Assembly: GCA_047967505.1 (NCBI GenBank)
Contig: CM106539.1
Strand: one strand, 5' to 3'
From: Dipteris shenzhenensis
Lineage: Eukaryota; Polypodiophyta; Polypodiopsida; Gleicheniales
DNA: 64,000 bases
Part shown: in pieces, positions 41,501 through 52,099 of the stretch
Numbering within the stretch: the stretch's first letter is position 1
How the letters are laid out: the number at the start of each line of letters is the position of its first letter
Notes under the pieces: model-generated
What the model was told of the DNA's origin: nothing
What the model saw: only the letters and a program-made list of their open reading frames with translations
Databases searched by the model: none
Translations under genes and position numbers: made by a program

Positions 41501-42788
41501 ATGGGAAAGAGGCCCCGCCTACACAGTAGGCACTTGGAAATATTTTATCAGGCTACCTGAGGATCAGAGACTGCAGTCCGTGAGTCACCTCAGAGGGGTA
41601 GCACGCAGGATTCAGCAGATAGATGCAGCCATCCCGGTGGAATGGACAGTTGAGCTGCCTATTACTTCCACCACTTGGATGGGGGCTTTTTCGAGGACAT
41701 CAGTTCCTTTACAAGTGATCGCTCTCCGAGGTCTCAGGGAAGACGCACTGGTCTTTGATGTTGGGGATGGAGGTTTACTTTCTACATCCAAGGATGGCAT
41801 TCTTCTTGAGGTTGCCTTTCAGCCTGTCAGGATTGCTGGTTTTGTGGACCATGGAGCGGGCTTGCAGTGGTACTTAGACCCCGACCCTCTGTTCTTGGCC
41901 TTGGGATCCTGAGGTTGTGGTTATATGGAGGTGCACCTATCAGGTGCTTGCAGTGGGACCCAGGAGAGTGGGAATATATAGATCATGGGCATCGAGAGAG
42001 GGGGATTCCCTTCTTTCGTTTCACGGTTGGTAATGCCAGGAGGTTTCAGCTGCACAGTAGGGGTTGGGTTCCCTCTAGAGCCCCCCATTGGGAAAGCTTC
42101 TTCATCACTGCAGATTTGCATAGAAATTTCTGGAGGAGGCTCTGGAAATCCCTCAGAAATAGAAAGATCACTCTTTTCTTTTGGCTTTCTATTCATGGAG
42201 GGATTGCAGTGAACCTGTGGAGATCACGATTTGGGGCTGATCCCACTTGTCTTCGATGTCATTGTGCAGGCGAGGACTGTTTGGAAAGGGGTTGCTCAGA
42301 TACTCAGCATCTTTCACACTTCCCCTTTCTTCATGACTTGGGGCTCGGTCGCATGGTTATCTCTTACCGGGCCCCAGGTGTTTTATGAGGGTGAGCCTTC
42401 TTCTTGGGCACTCTCGGTCCGCCGGCAGGTGATAGAGCCCTGCTCTCTGCAGGATGTACCACTTACTCCCTTCAGAGCTTCTCATGTTTCAGTGGACACC
42501 TCTTGGGAGATTTTGGCTAGCATTTCCTCTTGGCACATTTGGAGAGCCAGATGTACTGAGGCCTTGGATGGCACCCAGATACACCCATTACAAGTGTTCA
42601 CGGGTATTTGGACTGACACGGTTCACACTTTGATAGCCATATGGGCTAGCATGCAGGGCCCTTCACGGGCAGCCTCTTCTAGAAGAACTATATTTCTTCG
42701 AGTTTGGAGAGGTTCTCCCTTTTTCTCGGAGGTTTCTACCGGATTGAGATGGCACTATCAGCCTCAATCCTTTCTTTTTGGCTCTTGA
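38504..42788 (+). pseudogene. LINE-B copy 4 ORF2 (APE endonuclease, RT, Cys/His)
   Basis: Starts ATG 38504, inside the ORF1 stop (ATGA). Endonuclease: WNIQGLSGI, LQEHKLD, LNLYAPNN, GCDFNMVE, FSWSN, ARIDRFY, SDHFP. A TGA (38882) replaces Trp. A shift in the G-run at 39355-39361 moves to the RT frame. RT: CPGSDGLTPPFF, LIPKGGN, HWRPITLLGTLYKI, QTGFVHGRS, LLLDFKKAYDRVDW (catalytic Asp), a TAA at 40470, SVRQGC, then LADDTAI (catalytic ADD, about 40627-40650). Shifts near 41900 and 42340 split the C-terminus, which has RKITLFFWLSIHGG and CLRCHCAGEDCLE...H. It nicks DNA and copies LINE RNA at the nick. Confidence 0.92.
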
Positions 42789-42880
42789 GCTTTTCGTGCA
42801 TTGCATGATGTATCCCGTATGGAGCTTGCTCTAACGGTTTTTCTTTAATACTTAATAGAAGTCTCTTTTTGCAAAAAAAA
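42789..42880 (+). other. LINE-B 3' UTR and poly(A) tail
   Basis: 'gagcttgctctaacgg', 'cttaatagaagtctctttttgc' and then an A-run. The same block closes copies 1, 2, 3 and 6, and 8 in part. Confidence 0.85.
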
Positions 42881-42896
42881 AGAATGCTGTTGTGGA
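42881..42896. repeat. Target site duplication of LINE-B copy 4, right
   Basis: Pairs with 36335-36350. Confidence 0.85.
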
Positions 42897-43156
42897 GCCA
42901 AGCTCGACAACTGGTCCAGTGTGATCTTTATTGATGCTTGTTTGAAGGCTCTGAACAATTCCGTTGAGAGGCTATCCTCTCTTGGCTTCTTGCTTTTGTT
43001 TCCAAATTTTGATCTTTGGACTTCCTGTCAAAATTCTTAATCGGATATGGTGTTGGACTTATTGTCCGATTGCTATTCCACTAAATTTCTCCTTCGACTC
43101 TGCTACCAGAGACTGGGGTCTTGCCTCTTTAGCATGCATCCTCTATATCTCCTTCA
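42897..43156. other. Right flank of LINE-B copy 4, no gene recognised
   Basis: AT-richer sequence contiguous, before the LINE insertion, with 36181-36334. No recognisable motif on either strand. Confidence 0.35.
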
Positions 43157-45895
43157 ATGCTGATGTGCATACCTCTTCTTGATCTTTCCAACAAAGTTGC
43201 TTGTCATTTGTTTCCTTCTCTTCAGATAGCTTCTCCTTCACCCACACGAAACACCTTGCATGGTCGGCATATATATGACCATGGTTATACCTTACATATT
43301 CAATTGTTAGAATGGCCAGAGATGGCAAGTGGAGATGCAAATGCCATCGAGCAGCCAAATATCGTTGAAGCTATGATGCCTAGAGCAGTTATGGCACACA
43401 CTCAGAAGGCCTATGAAAATAGATGCCAAACTACTAAGGAGAATGCATTTCTGCCAATGCTTGTGAGGCAGTCCAGCCATGTTATGCCACTCCCTGGCAT
43501 GCAACCAAAACATGCTTCAGAGCAATTGATGATGTGTTTGGATGCAGGCCCACGATACGGTCGTTGTCAAGTGATTTCGGGGATAAGTGTTCTAATGAAA
43601 ATAGCAGCTTAAATGGCGGAAATCAATATGGATAGTAGGTACCAGATGCTGGCGCTTGGGGAGCACCCATTGCGGTGCACATGCTTGATGGTACAAGGGT
43701 TAAATTCACGGATTCTTTTTTGACGATGCTTCATGACCCAAGCTGAGGTAGTGAAGCAGATGGGCTAGCACATTGGCCAAACAAGTTTGTGAGAAGATCA
43801 AAGAGGTTGTGCACATTGCAATGTAGGACGTGGGCAAGCAGCCCAAGCTTTCTGCTATGGACTGAAAGATGGGGATGGGAAGGACACCTATTCAAGGGAT
43901 CTTAGGATGGTCAATGACCCCATTTTTAGGGAATTTAATGAAGAGGCTAGGAGGTCTTCTGTTAGCAAGGATGATGCTCCTACGTTGACAAGCCACCAGG
44001 TTCCCTTTGTGTTGGCACTTCCTACAGAAGACCAACAGCATTTGCCTATGCCGATGGAAGAGCCAGCCCATCCCTTGGTTGTGAGTAATCCCATGGACAA
44101 CATGAGATTCTGGCCACTAACACCGAGCACGAGCTTGTCACCAATAGCATGGAAAAGCACAGTGCATTGACCAAAGCTGATGGGTGTGGGATAATAAATG
44201 CCTATTCAAATAATCCACCCAAACAGTCTCCTAGACACCCACAAGGTTGTCAAAGACAAGCCTACATGAAAGGGTAGTCGAAATTTGAAATCTCAGCTTA
44301 CATACCATGCTCAGAAAGCACACAAAAGAGATGCATTCATCTGGGACTGAACTTAATGGTGGGGATGGAACCCATGCCCAAGCAGTCAGATTGCAGGAAT
44401 ACCAGATGGCAGAGCCCTACATCTGATTCTTATATGTTCATGACCACTGCCAATGACAAAAGCGGTATCCAACCTGAAGATGAAAGCCAAAGTTATGAAG
44501 ACAATGACAGAAAAAGGAAAATGGCTGTTGGGACAGTTTTGAAAATGGGCACAATAAGCAGCCCTTGCACAACCACATTGGTCTAAATACTTACTGTCCC
44601 TAGCAGTACATTAGTGCACAGCAGCAAACTAATGCAGATACGCAACTTGATGGAAAGGGTGCGCATGGAAGTGCTATTGCAGGAGACCAAGGTAAGTTTA
44701 TAGTTGGGGATGAGGCAAACTTGCCACAACAGAAGTTGAGGATCATGAAGAACAATGGGACTCTTTCTGATGATGGTGATCTCATCGGGCATGATAATGC
44801 TGCATCGTTGTTAGTAAAGCACCAAGGTACACTAATGCATGGTGATTTTACTGTAACCCCACACAAGCTGCAGTTTGGGCAAAAGTATCTATTACACAAC
44901 CAGCCAGACCCTTCCATTTGTGGGAAGCCTACCAGTGAGCAGTCCACTATGATCTTGCCCATGGGAAATTTCAGCCAGAAACTTCCACTAGTGACTCTTC
45001 CAAGGGATGATATCCTTGAGTTACATGCCCCTGGGGATAGAGGCCCCTATTCACTACCGCCATTTGATGCAACCCAACCTCATGTGGATGCTTTTGAGAG
45101 AGCGTGTCCCTCCAGCACTTATTTCTCAGCTCTATTTCAGCACAATGCCTATGAGAGGCGTTGGCCTTGATCTCAATCAAAGAGGAGGCTCTACATAGAG
45201 TCTAGACCACCTCAAATGCAGCTTGGACAACAAATGCAGCGTGGATAGATTTATATGGAAGAACATCATATGCCCAATACACACATGAGTATGAGGGCCG
45301 TGTGGGACATTGATGTTGCCTTGTCAAATCAGCACCATGCCCACACCAAGTTGAAGACGAGGAATTCATCTTGGAAGCCCTACACATGGGCAGCTTTCAA
45401 AGACCTCATGGGTGTCATGGCTAAAAGGAAATTATGGTGGTACAGCCCAGGGTTCAAGGCTTTACGTGTGACGATTGAAGACCCCTGGAATGTTGAGGAA
45501 GCACAAGTATTTCTGGAACTGTTTGAGCCTGAATATAGCATCTATAATGAAGATGATTTTCAGTTTATTGCATTTGGGCAAGACAACACAGGCAGAGATG
45601 CAATGCATATATGGAAAAGCAATGAATGATCCCAGTGTATGCAAAAGGGGACAGCAAAGCATAAAGAGGTATCCATAGTAGACTTTGTGGAGATAGGCAA
45701 TGGCTATGTGATTGCGGAGCTTCTTGATGATGAGAATGTGAGGTGGGATGAACGTTTATATGACACAAGAGGTGCCACCACATCTAAGGCAAAGAACTAT
45801 TCTAGTTATCCTTTTGACCCAGGTGGCTTGTATGTTGGAGCATGTTTATTCTACAACAGAGATTTTGGAGTTTAACCACCATCACTTGCAATTTT
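43157..45895 (+). pseudogene. Unrecognised coding-like region, several frames broken
   Basis: Six open stretches on one strand follow each other: 43157-43612, 43907-44170, 44356-44586, 44604-45170, 45255-45629 and 45639-45875. The last three share one frame and are separated only by single stops. Segments such as KDGDGKDTYSRDLRMVNDP, PMGNFSQKLPLVTLP, LMGVMAKRKLWWYSPG, EEAQVFLELFEPEYSIYNED and EIGNGYVIAELLDDENVRWD have the look of real protein (balanced composition, no low complexity). I do not recognise a domain. The end at 45890-45935 ('ttttgaggacgaaattgtg...gagcggaga') resembles the purine-rich 3' end of plant Ty3/gypsy pol, so a retroelement ORF is one option. A decayed host gene is another. 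A GNFxQKLP peptide recurs at 62700-62735. Confidence 0.45.
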
Positions 45896-46018
45896 GAGGA
45901 CGAAATTGTGTTTGAGCGGAGATGGTTGTAATGAAGGCCAAAAGTTGGCCAAGTGAGTGGTGGTTAGGATTATTAGTACTCTCCCTCCTTCCTCTCCTTG
46001 AAGCCTACATTCTCTCCT

Positions 46019-47006
46019 GCAGCTACACACCTTTAGGACCTGGTTGGAGCTGAGGGAGCTTTCGGTGAAGCTGAGTTTCTACAGAGATTACTGCTTCGTA
46101 TTTCGGAGGAGGGATTCATCACACCACCGGGGTACACTCAGCTTCATATGCCTCACTCACTACGGATCTCCATCGGACAGTTTCGGGTATCATCATACCG
46201 CCTCCGCATAGAGAGCAGCAGAGCAGAGGGGATTCCTAGGGAGCATCACTTATGCATATTGTGCGACTGTCAAGAGGTCGAGTCAGAGGAGCATTTTATT
46301 TTCAGGTGCCCAGTGTACTACGAGATCCGAGGTCACTACCACTGCCTCTTAAGAGATAGCTCTGGGCTCCTTTCGAGATTCCTCGCCTACCCACATCAGA
46401 GATGCCTCGCGGCCTTCATTCACGAGGGGGTCCGACACAGAGAGTACTTACTCAGGCGACGGGGCTTGGCCACATCATCAGACACCTCTCAGAGCAAGAT
46501 CATAGAGTTCTTCCCATCGAGTGACATTGATCGTCCAGTCTCTAGTCGCAGACGTGACAGAGACCCCGACTCGATGACCGCAGCACGATACACAAGACAT
46601 CGAGGGGACACACAGATCACTCTCGGGGACCTCCTGTCATTGTTTAGACCTAGGATAGGTCCCTCGGGAGTCACGGTGGCTCTGGTCTTGCGTCGAGCCT
46701 CTTCCAGGAGACCGAGACGCATAACACCCCTTGACGGGCACCAGTGTCCCATCACCGGCTATGCACCAGCTAGGGCGACATGACATACGGAGGATTCCGC
46801 TCCGCTCTAGTCCTTTTCTTTTCATTGTTACATCCAGATGTATTTGATTTGATTATGTATGATTAGACTTAGGATTCAACATGGGTGATGATGCTCGTTT
46901 CAGTAGCTCCACCCTTACTGTGATTTGTATCAGGTTTTCTTTCAGTCTCATAGACCCATCAGTCTTCCGAAGACTAATAAAATTTCTTTCTTTCTTTCTT
47001 TCTCTT
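46019..47006 (+). mobile_element. LINE-A C-terminus, 3' UTR and (TTTC)n tail
   Basis: Very similar to the minus-strand copy at 13766-14730. It starts at 'gcagctacacacctttagg'; one base is lost near 46083, then the frame is open 46148-46783 (MPHSLRISIGQFRVSSYRLR, CILCDCQEVESEEHFIFRC, RCLAAFIHEGVRHREYLLRR). The 3' end is 'catagacccatcagtcttcc' followed by 'gaagactaataaaa' and TTTC repeats (46980-47005). No target duplication seen. Confidence 0.82.
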
Positions 47007-47054
47007 CCCCAAGCTATAGGATAACAGGAGTCAGCCACAACCTTTTCAGTTTCA

Positions 47055-47130
47055 GCTTCGGCGAGGACTAGCTAACCCATCACCAGATGCTTGGGCGAGG
47101 ACTCTAGCTAACCCATCACCAGATGCTTGG
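47055..47130 (+). repeat. ~37-bp tandem duplication
   Basis: 'gcgaggact...agctaaccc' followed by 'atcaccagatgcttggg' occurs twice in a row, with a 3-bp difference. Confidence 0.8.
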
Positions 47131-47800
47131 GAGTCTTTGCTCATGGAGGTACACAAAATTTGTGTACACGAGGTGGAGCTGACTTGCTTCGCACAAGAGC
47201 AATCCCGCTTCGGAGCAGGCTTGTGCCATACAGGAGTAGGCCCGCATCATTCAAAAGCAGGCTGGCCTCATTCAAGAGCTCAGACAGTACATCTTGCAGC
47301 TCTGACAGGAGGTAGCAGCCATCCATGCAGTCCCAGGGATTACCCTAGTGGTCAAGGCATAGATTGCGAGCATGCAATCTGTAATCGAGGAGACATCCAG
47401 ATGGGTAGGTGTTGCCAAATGAGAACCTACAAAGGCAAGAGTTTCAGCCACTCTCATGGAGCAGCAGCAGAGAGCTAGTAAGTCTCTCAAGAGTAGAGTC
47501 CATGGCATTTCATGTACCGAGACTACACCGATAAGCGATGCGACTGCATTGTGGCCACTACTCTTGGGATGGCTGAGCACAGGCATGGCGTGTGAGAGCA
47601 GCCCCTTATCATATGGTTCCATGATGCTCATGCATGACTCTCAGCTCTACGGCGTAGATCAGTATTACGGGACCAATCACCATCGATATCCATGGATGAG
47701 GATCTCACCCCCTTACAGGTTGAGGAGAGGCACACTCTGATACAGCAGCCGGATCAGAATGGACAACTCCTTATAGGCCCCCATTGGGCATTTGCCCCTC
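47131..47800 (+). pseudogene. LINE-A region upstream of ORF2 (possible ORF1), decayed
   Basis: Broken Gln/Glu/Leu-rich helical peptides (e.g. LRQYILQLRQEVAAIHAV, TLMEQQQRASKSLKSR) precede the endonuclease. Co-linear with 33890-34560. A helical ORF1 is a reasonable but unproven reading. Confidence 0.45.
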
Positions 47801-49720
47801 CTCCCACATAGGGAGGCGGGGTCTATTGGACTCAGCCTACCGAGAACCTGTCGTGACATAGTCTTTTATACAGAGACACATCAGAGTCTAGAGTGCCCAC
47901 TACCAGTAGTCAGTGGGTACACACGGGAGTCTGCTTACAGAGATGAGGTGAGGGACACAGGGGGAGTACGAGGATCAACAGTTCTTTACAAGTCTGCCCT
48001 TTTGGGGACCATCTCAGTAGAGCGGAGAGATACACAATCCAATTTTCTATGGATCCGGATCCGACACACAAACAATCAGGATTTGTTTGTTGCAGTATCC
48101 TACTTCCCCCCCGAGACCTCCCACTTTGCTCGAGATTTTTGAGAGGAGACAGAGACATCACCATACGCAACTCTCTGCCAGGACATTATTGACTTCTTGA
48201 GCCGCAGGGAAGTCCTCCTGGTTGGGTACAACGCGATGATAGGGGTCGGTCATGTACCACTTCTCGACTTTAGAGACAATTGCATTTTACTGCTAGAGAT
48301 TTATCTTGAGGACGCAGGTATGATGCGAGTTCCAGCTAATAGATGAGCTCCGGTCACATCTTACGGGCAGGCTCTTTTAGATCTAGGCAGGATGCATGAT
48401 CTAATTATTTATAATGGTCTTGATAGATGGCCCTCCTCAAGTGGTTTTACCTGCTTCCAACATGGAGGGGGCTCTACCATCATTGATTACATCATGGGAT
48501 TCCTTGCCTTCGCGTCTTGTATCACTTATTTTACTATCGTACCCTCTCCTCCCAGGGTTGATCATACATACCTCTTCTTTAGTATCTCTACACCCCATCT
48601 TATAGTACCTCCCACTCCATAGATCACTCACACCACTTATCATGTCATACCTTTCAACCATAGCCTATCGCCTATATATTCAGCTCACCTTTACACACTT
48701 CTCACATATATTGACTTTATACCCTTACTAGAGGACCATGCTGCTCTGGTCACTACACAAGGCTGCCCTTTACGCTTTCCCTCACACTACTCGCTCCACT
48801 CATCCACTACCACCTAGGACCGTTCCTTGTAATAGCTGGTATGATGATGAGTGCAAGGCTTTACGCCGTTAACTCAAATTAGAAACCAAAAACCAACTCC
48901 CGAATGAAACGCTACATGAGTATCGTCTATTAGTACGTAGGAAGAAGCTAGATTTTGCCCGCCAAAACGAGGAGGAACTATTGAATATTCTGTTTAGTAA
49001 CTTCTCTAAGGACTTTTGGCAGAGATTTCTAGAGGAGCGGTCCTCTTCACCACTCATTGACACTCAAGTCTGGCATGATTATGCACGCACGCTTTATGAT
49101 ATCCCAAATCAGCCAGCTCCTAACCTCTCACACATACCCCGCCCCACATCCTTCACTAAGGGGGGTGTAAAGGATCCATGATGACACTTCATAATGGCCG
49201 AGTGAAAGATCATGAGGGCCTATGCACTGAATTCATTGCATATGGGATTAATCTCCTAGCCCCGGATCTTAGCAAAGCTCTTTAATGAAGCTGTTTGTCT
49301 GGGGTTCCCATGCACCTTGACTATTAACACTATTTCACCCATCTACAAGGAAGAGGATCCCATGAGCCCAGAGAACTACAGGACCATTATGATCGGACAT
49401 GTCATGTCCAAGATTTATGCATCAATGATTGATAAGTCGATTCGCAGAGATGTAGGGACTTAGAGCAAATGGACAGGCTGGATTCCGATGTCATCATGGG
49501 ACAATGGATCACATTCTCACACTTAGATGTATCATTGAGGAGGCGAGGGTACAGAAACAGAGGGTTTATTGCTGCTTTGTGGATCTGCAAAGCCTTTGAT
49601 ACGGTTCCGAGAGCCCACCTCATCAGGTGTCTACGGGACTTGGGTTATGACCAAGAGATCATTGTGAATCAAACACCACCTAGAAGAAAGCTCATCCTTG
49701 TAAGCGAACATCTTTAAGTC
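47801..49720 (+). pseudogene. LINE-A ORF2: endonuclease and N-terminal RT, decayed
   Basis: 47792-48142 gives DIVFYTETHQ (endonuclease Glu) and a strand-rich region (RIRHTNNQDLFVAVSYFPP). Then LLVGYNAMIGVG stands where GDFNARIG is expected (catalytic Asp replaced by Tyr). 48392-48622 has DLIIYNGLDRWPSSSGFTC and GGGSTIIDYIMGF, the GSSxIDYI box of this endonuclease type. After the linker (48840-49180) RT begins with EDPMSPENYRTIMIGHVMSKIY (49352-49415) and the box A region (FVDLQK..DTVPR-like codons, 49570-49620). Stops and shifts throughout. Confidence 0.7.
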
Positions 49721-49849
49721 GAGGGGTGAAAACTGGTGGTAGCACCAAAAGCATCCAGTCTTTGGCTTGTGACCTAAAAGGGTGAGACCCATAGATGCGT
49801 GCGATCAACGTGGTAGAGCTTTCAAGCTCTACATCCTTATTGAGCTGTC
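49721..49849. other. Short unassigned junction
   Basis: No match noticed. It lies between the LINE-A RT fragment and the inverted LINE-B leader. Confidence 0.3.
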
Positions 49850-50737
49850 CTTATTGAGCTGCTGCTGCAACTCGTCTTCTGAGAATGTAACTGTTTTCAT
49901 GGCCGATGGAAGCGGGTTAGGATTGGTTGATTGAAAATCCATCGCCAATTGGGGTGGGAAGGCCGATTCAAATCCAGTTGAATGATCCGTCCGTCACTTC
50001 TGCTGCAAAAAGAAAAGGCGAGGAAGGGGGTAGGGGCTGAAATAGAGAGGTGCTGGAAAAAGGGGGCATAGCTGAAAAGAAGGGGGGCTGGTAGGCGGAA
50101 AGGAAGGGGTAGGAAAGGGAAGAGAAGGGGGCGGGAAGGGGGGCTGAGGAGGCGGGGAGGGGCGAAGAAGGGAAGGGGTGGAGTAGGGAGGCGGGGGGGC
50201 GAAGAGGGAGGCAGGGAAGGCGAGGTAGGGGTGGGGGTAGGAGAGGCAGGGCGGGGGTAGAAGAGGCCGGGAGGGGGCTGGGGGCAAGGAGGGGCGAGGA
50301 AGGGGTGGGACAGGGAGGCAGGGAAGGGGGCTGGGGGAGGTGGGGCGGGTAGGGGTAGGGAGGTGGGGAAGGGGGCTGAGGGAGGTAGGGGTAGGGGCGG
50401 GGAGGGGGGTTGAGAGGGGTGGGGAAAGGGCTGAGAGGGGTGGGGTAAGGGAGGCAGGGAGGGGGCTGAGAGAGGCGGGTGAAGGAGGGGAGGGGGGGCT
50501 GAGGGGAGGGAGGAGGGAGGGAGGGGCTGAGAGGGAGGCAGGGGTAGGGGCGGGAAGGGGGGTTGAGAGGGGTGGGGAAAGGGCTGAGAGGGGTGGGGTA
50601 AGGGAGGCAGCGAGGGGGCTGAGAGAGGCGGGTGAAGGAGGGGAGGAGGGGGCTGAGGGGAGGGAGGAGGGAGGGAGGGGCTGAGAGGGAGGGGGCTGAG
50701 GAGGGCAGCAGGGAGGTGTATGGGGAGGAGCAGCAGC
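49850..50737 (-). mobile_element. LINE-B copy 5, 5' end (leader and ORF1 start), inverted
   Basis: On the minus strand it runs from 'gagctgctgctcctcccc' (50735) through a long C/T leader to 'tttgaatcggcc' and the first ORF1 codons (50000-49850; 'gaaaacagttacattctca' parallels 'gaaaacagttgttttctca' at 52170). The plus strand is G-rich for 700 bp with many GGGG runs. An open frame of 287 codons here is Pro-rich low complexity. Confidence 0.7.
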
Positions 50738-50820
50738 TCTCCGAGGATCCCTTCTTTCATTTATGGTCAACAATGCCAAAAGTTTCAGATTTGGGCTAGA
50801 GGCTGGAGACCTTCTCGAGC
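50738..50820 (+). mobile_element. LINE-B ORF2 fragment in the opposite orientation
   Basis: 'gatcccttctttcatttatgg', 'caacaatgccaaaagtttcag' matches 42003-42085 of the full copy (plus). With 49850-50737 it makes an inverted-5' arrangement. Confidence 0.6.
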
Positions 50821-50985
50821 TGTATCGGTATCATTACGATAATGGCTCTTTTTGTATTCGCCATGGGTGTTGATGCCCACTTAGAGGCTCCTTCCTTTCA
50901 GCTCGTTGTATCAGGTTATGTTAGTCTAATAGACCCTTTGGTCTTCCGAAGACTTTTAATAAAATTTCTTTTCTTTTCTTTCTCA
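50821..50985 (+). repeat. LINE-A 3' end joined to LINE-B fragment
   Basis: 'gttgatgcccacttagaggctcc' and 'cttttaataaaatttcttttc' with a degenerate TTTTC tail (50950-50985), related to 18590-18713 and 46905-47005. Confidence 0.7.
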
Positions 50986-51498
50986 TTTTCTTGCTGCATA
51001 TATACATGAAACACTTCAACAAAATGCTGACTTGTTCTTTCAATTCCTATGAAGACATAGGATATCTTATTCTCCTCAAATTTGTATCCAGCTAGCATTA
51101 TGTGTGACGAGAGTGTACTTTGGTAATACGTCATGCATGCAATTTGTTTTTTATGAGAAATCCCTTACCAATTGCGATGAACATGTATTCCAATCTCCAT
51201 CGTTTTGTGATTTACAACACAAGAATCCTTCATGTGGACATTTTGAGTTTTGTATACAAGGGTCACTATTTGAGCTTTGTGTTGACACATACCCGTACTC
51301 AAGCATCACATATAGCCTGTTGATCAAAGGATATTAAAGCAACAAAGGATTTTGTATGAGTTTGTCCTTTGAGAGTTTCTTTAGGGTATTAATCATTCAA
51401 GCATGTAGAGTTAAGCAAAAAAACAGTATCAACATATATGACTGAGACCATATGCAATAACTTGAAATGCTTTTTGTTTCATGAAAGTGAGAATTCAA
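50986..51498. other. AT-rich island with an exon-like ORF
   Basis: Not obviously repeat-derived. On the minus strand a stretch at 51316-51169 is bounded by an AG acceptor and a 'gtaagg' donor and encodes a cysteine-rich peptide (reported separately). The rest has no recognised gene. Confidence 0.35.
51169..51316 (-). other. Possible exon, cysteine-rich peptide
   Basis: The minus strand from acceptor 'gatcaacag' to donor 'caattg|gtaagg' is open, with a peptide including YVMLEYGYVSTQSSNSDPC, then five more cysteines in KCPHEGFLCC and DWNTCSSQ. The spacing looks like a disulphide-bonded extracellular loop. It is on the same strand as and upstream of the TMC exons, so it could belong to the same gene, but I know of no TMC motif that it matches. 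Confidence 0.25.
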
Positions 51499-51510
51499 AA
51501 TTACAGCATT
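51499..51510. repeat. Target site duplication of LINE-B copy 6, left
   Basis: 'aattacagcatt', identical to 54216-54227. Confidence 0.88.
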
Positions 51511-52099
51511 CCTCCCCAAAATTTGGGGCTTTGTAACATACGTCCAACAAAGAGCTGCTGCTCCTCCCCGACCCTTGCTGCCCCCTCTCCCTCAGCCCCT
51601 CCCTCCCTCCCCCTCCCCCTCCCCCTCCCTTGCCCTCAGCCCCTCCCCCTCCCCCTCCCCCTCCCTCAGCCCCTCCCTCCCTCCCCCTCCCTCGCCCTCT
51701 CTCCGTCTCCCTCTCAGCCCGCCCCCTCTCCTCTCAGCCCGCCCCCCTTCCCCGCCCTCTCAGCCCCGCTCCCCCTCCTACGCCCCCTCCTCTCCCCCAC
51801 TCCCTACCCCCCGCCTCAGCCCTCTCCTCTCCCCCGCTCCCTACCCCTCTCCTCAGCCCTCTCCTCTACCCCCCTCCTCTACCCCTTCTTCCCGCTCCCT
51901 ACCGCCGCCTCAGCCCTTCCTCTACCCTACCTCTTCCCTCCCTACCTCAGCCCTTCCTCCCCCTCCTCCCCCTCCTCCCTCCTCATCCTCCCCTTCCTCC
52001 CTTTCCTCCTCAGCCTCTCCTCCTCCTCCTCCTCAGCTCACCTTCCTGTTCCTTCTATCCCGGGCAGCTTAGTGCGGAAGGAACCTTGTTCGTGTTTGA

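Larger units (their letters stand above)
36351..42880 (+). mobile_element. LINE-B copy 4: full-length L1-type LINE
   Basis: A 6.5-kb element with C/T-rich leader (to about 37040), ORF1 (37119-38507), overlapping ORF2 (38504-42788), 92-bp 3' UTR and an A-tail (42873-42880), flanked by a 16-bp target duplication. The order APE endonuclease, RT, Cys/His C-terminus is that of plant L1/Cin4-type LINEs. Each ORF has a handful of stops or shifts, so it is a dead but complete copy and the best reference for the other LINE-B pieces here. Confidence 0.92.

Noticed and set aside
50999-51075. Second exon after 51169-51316 (peptide around ISYVFIGIERTSQHFVEVFH)
   Set aside because: Open on the minus strand with possible AG and GT, but no acceptable phase-compatible acceptor was clear and no family resemblance.
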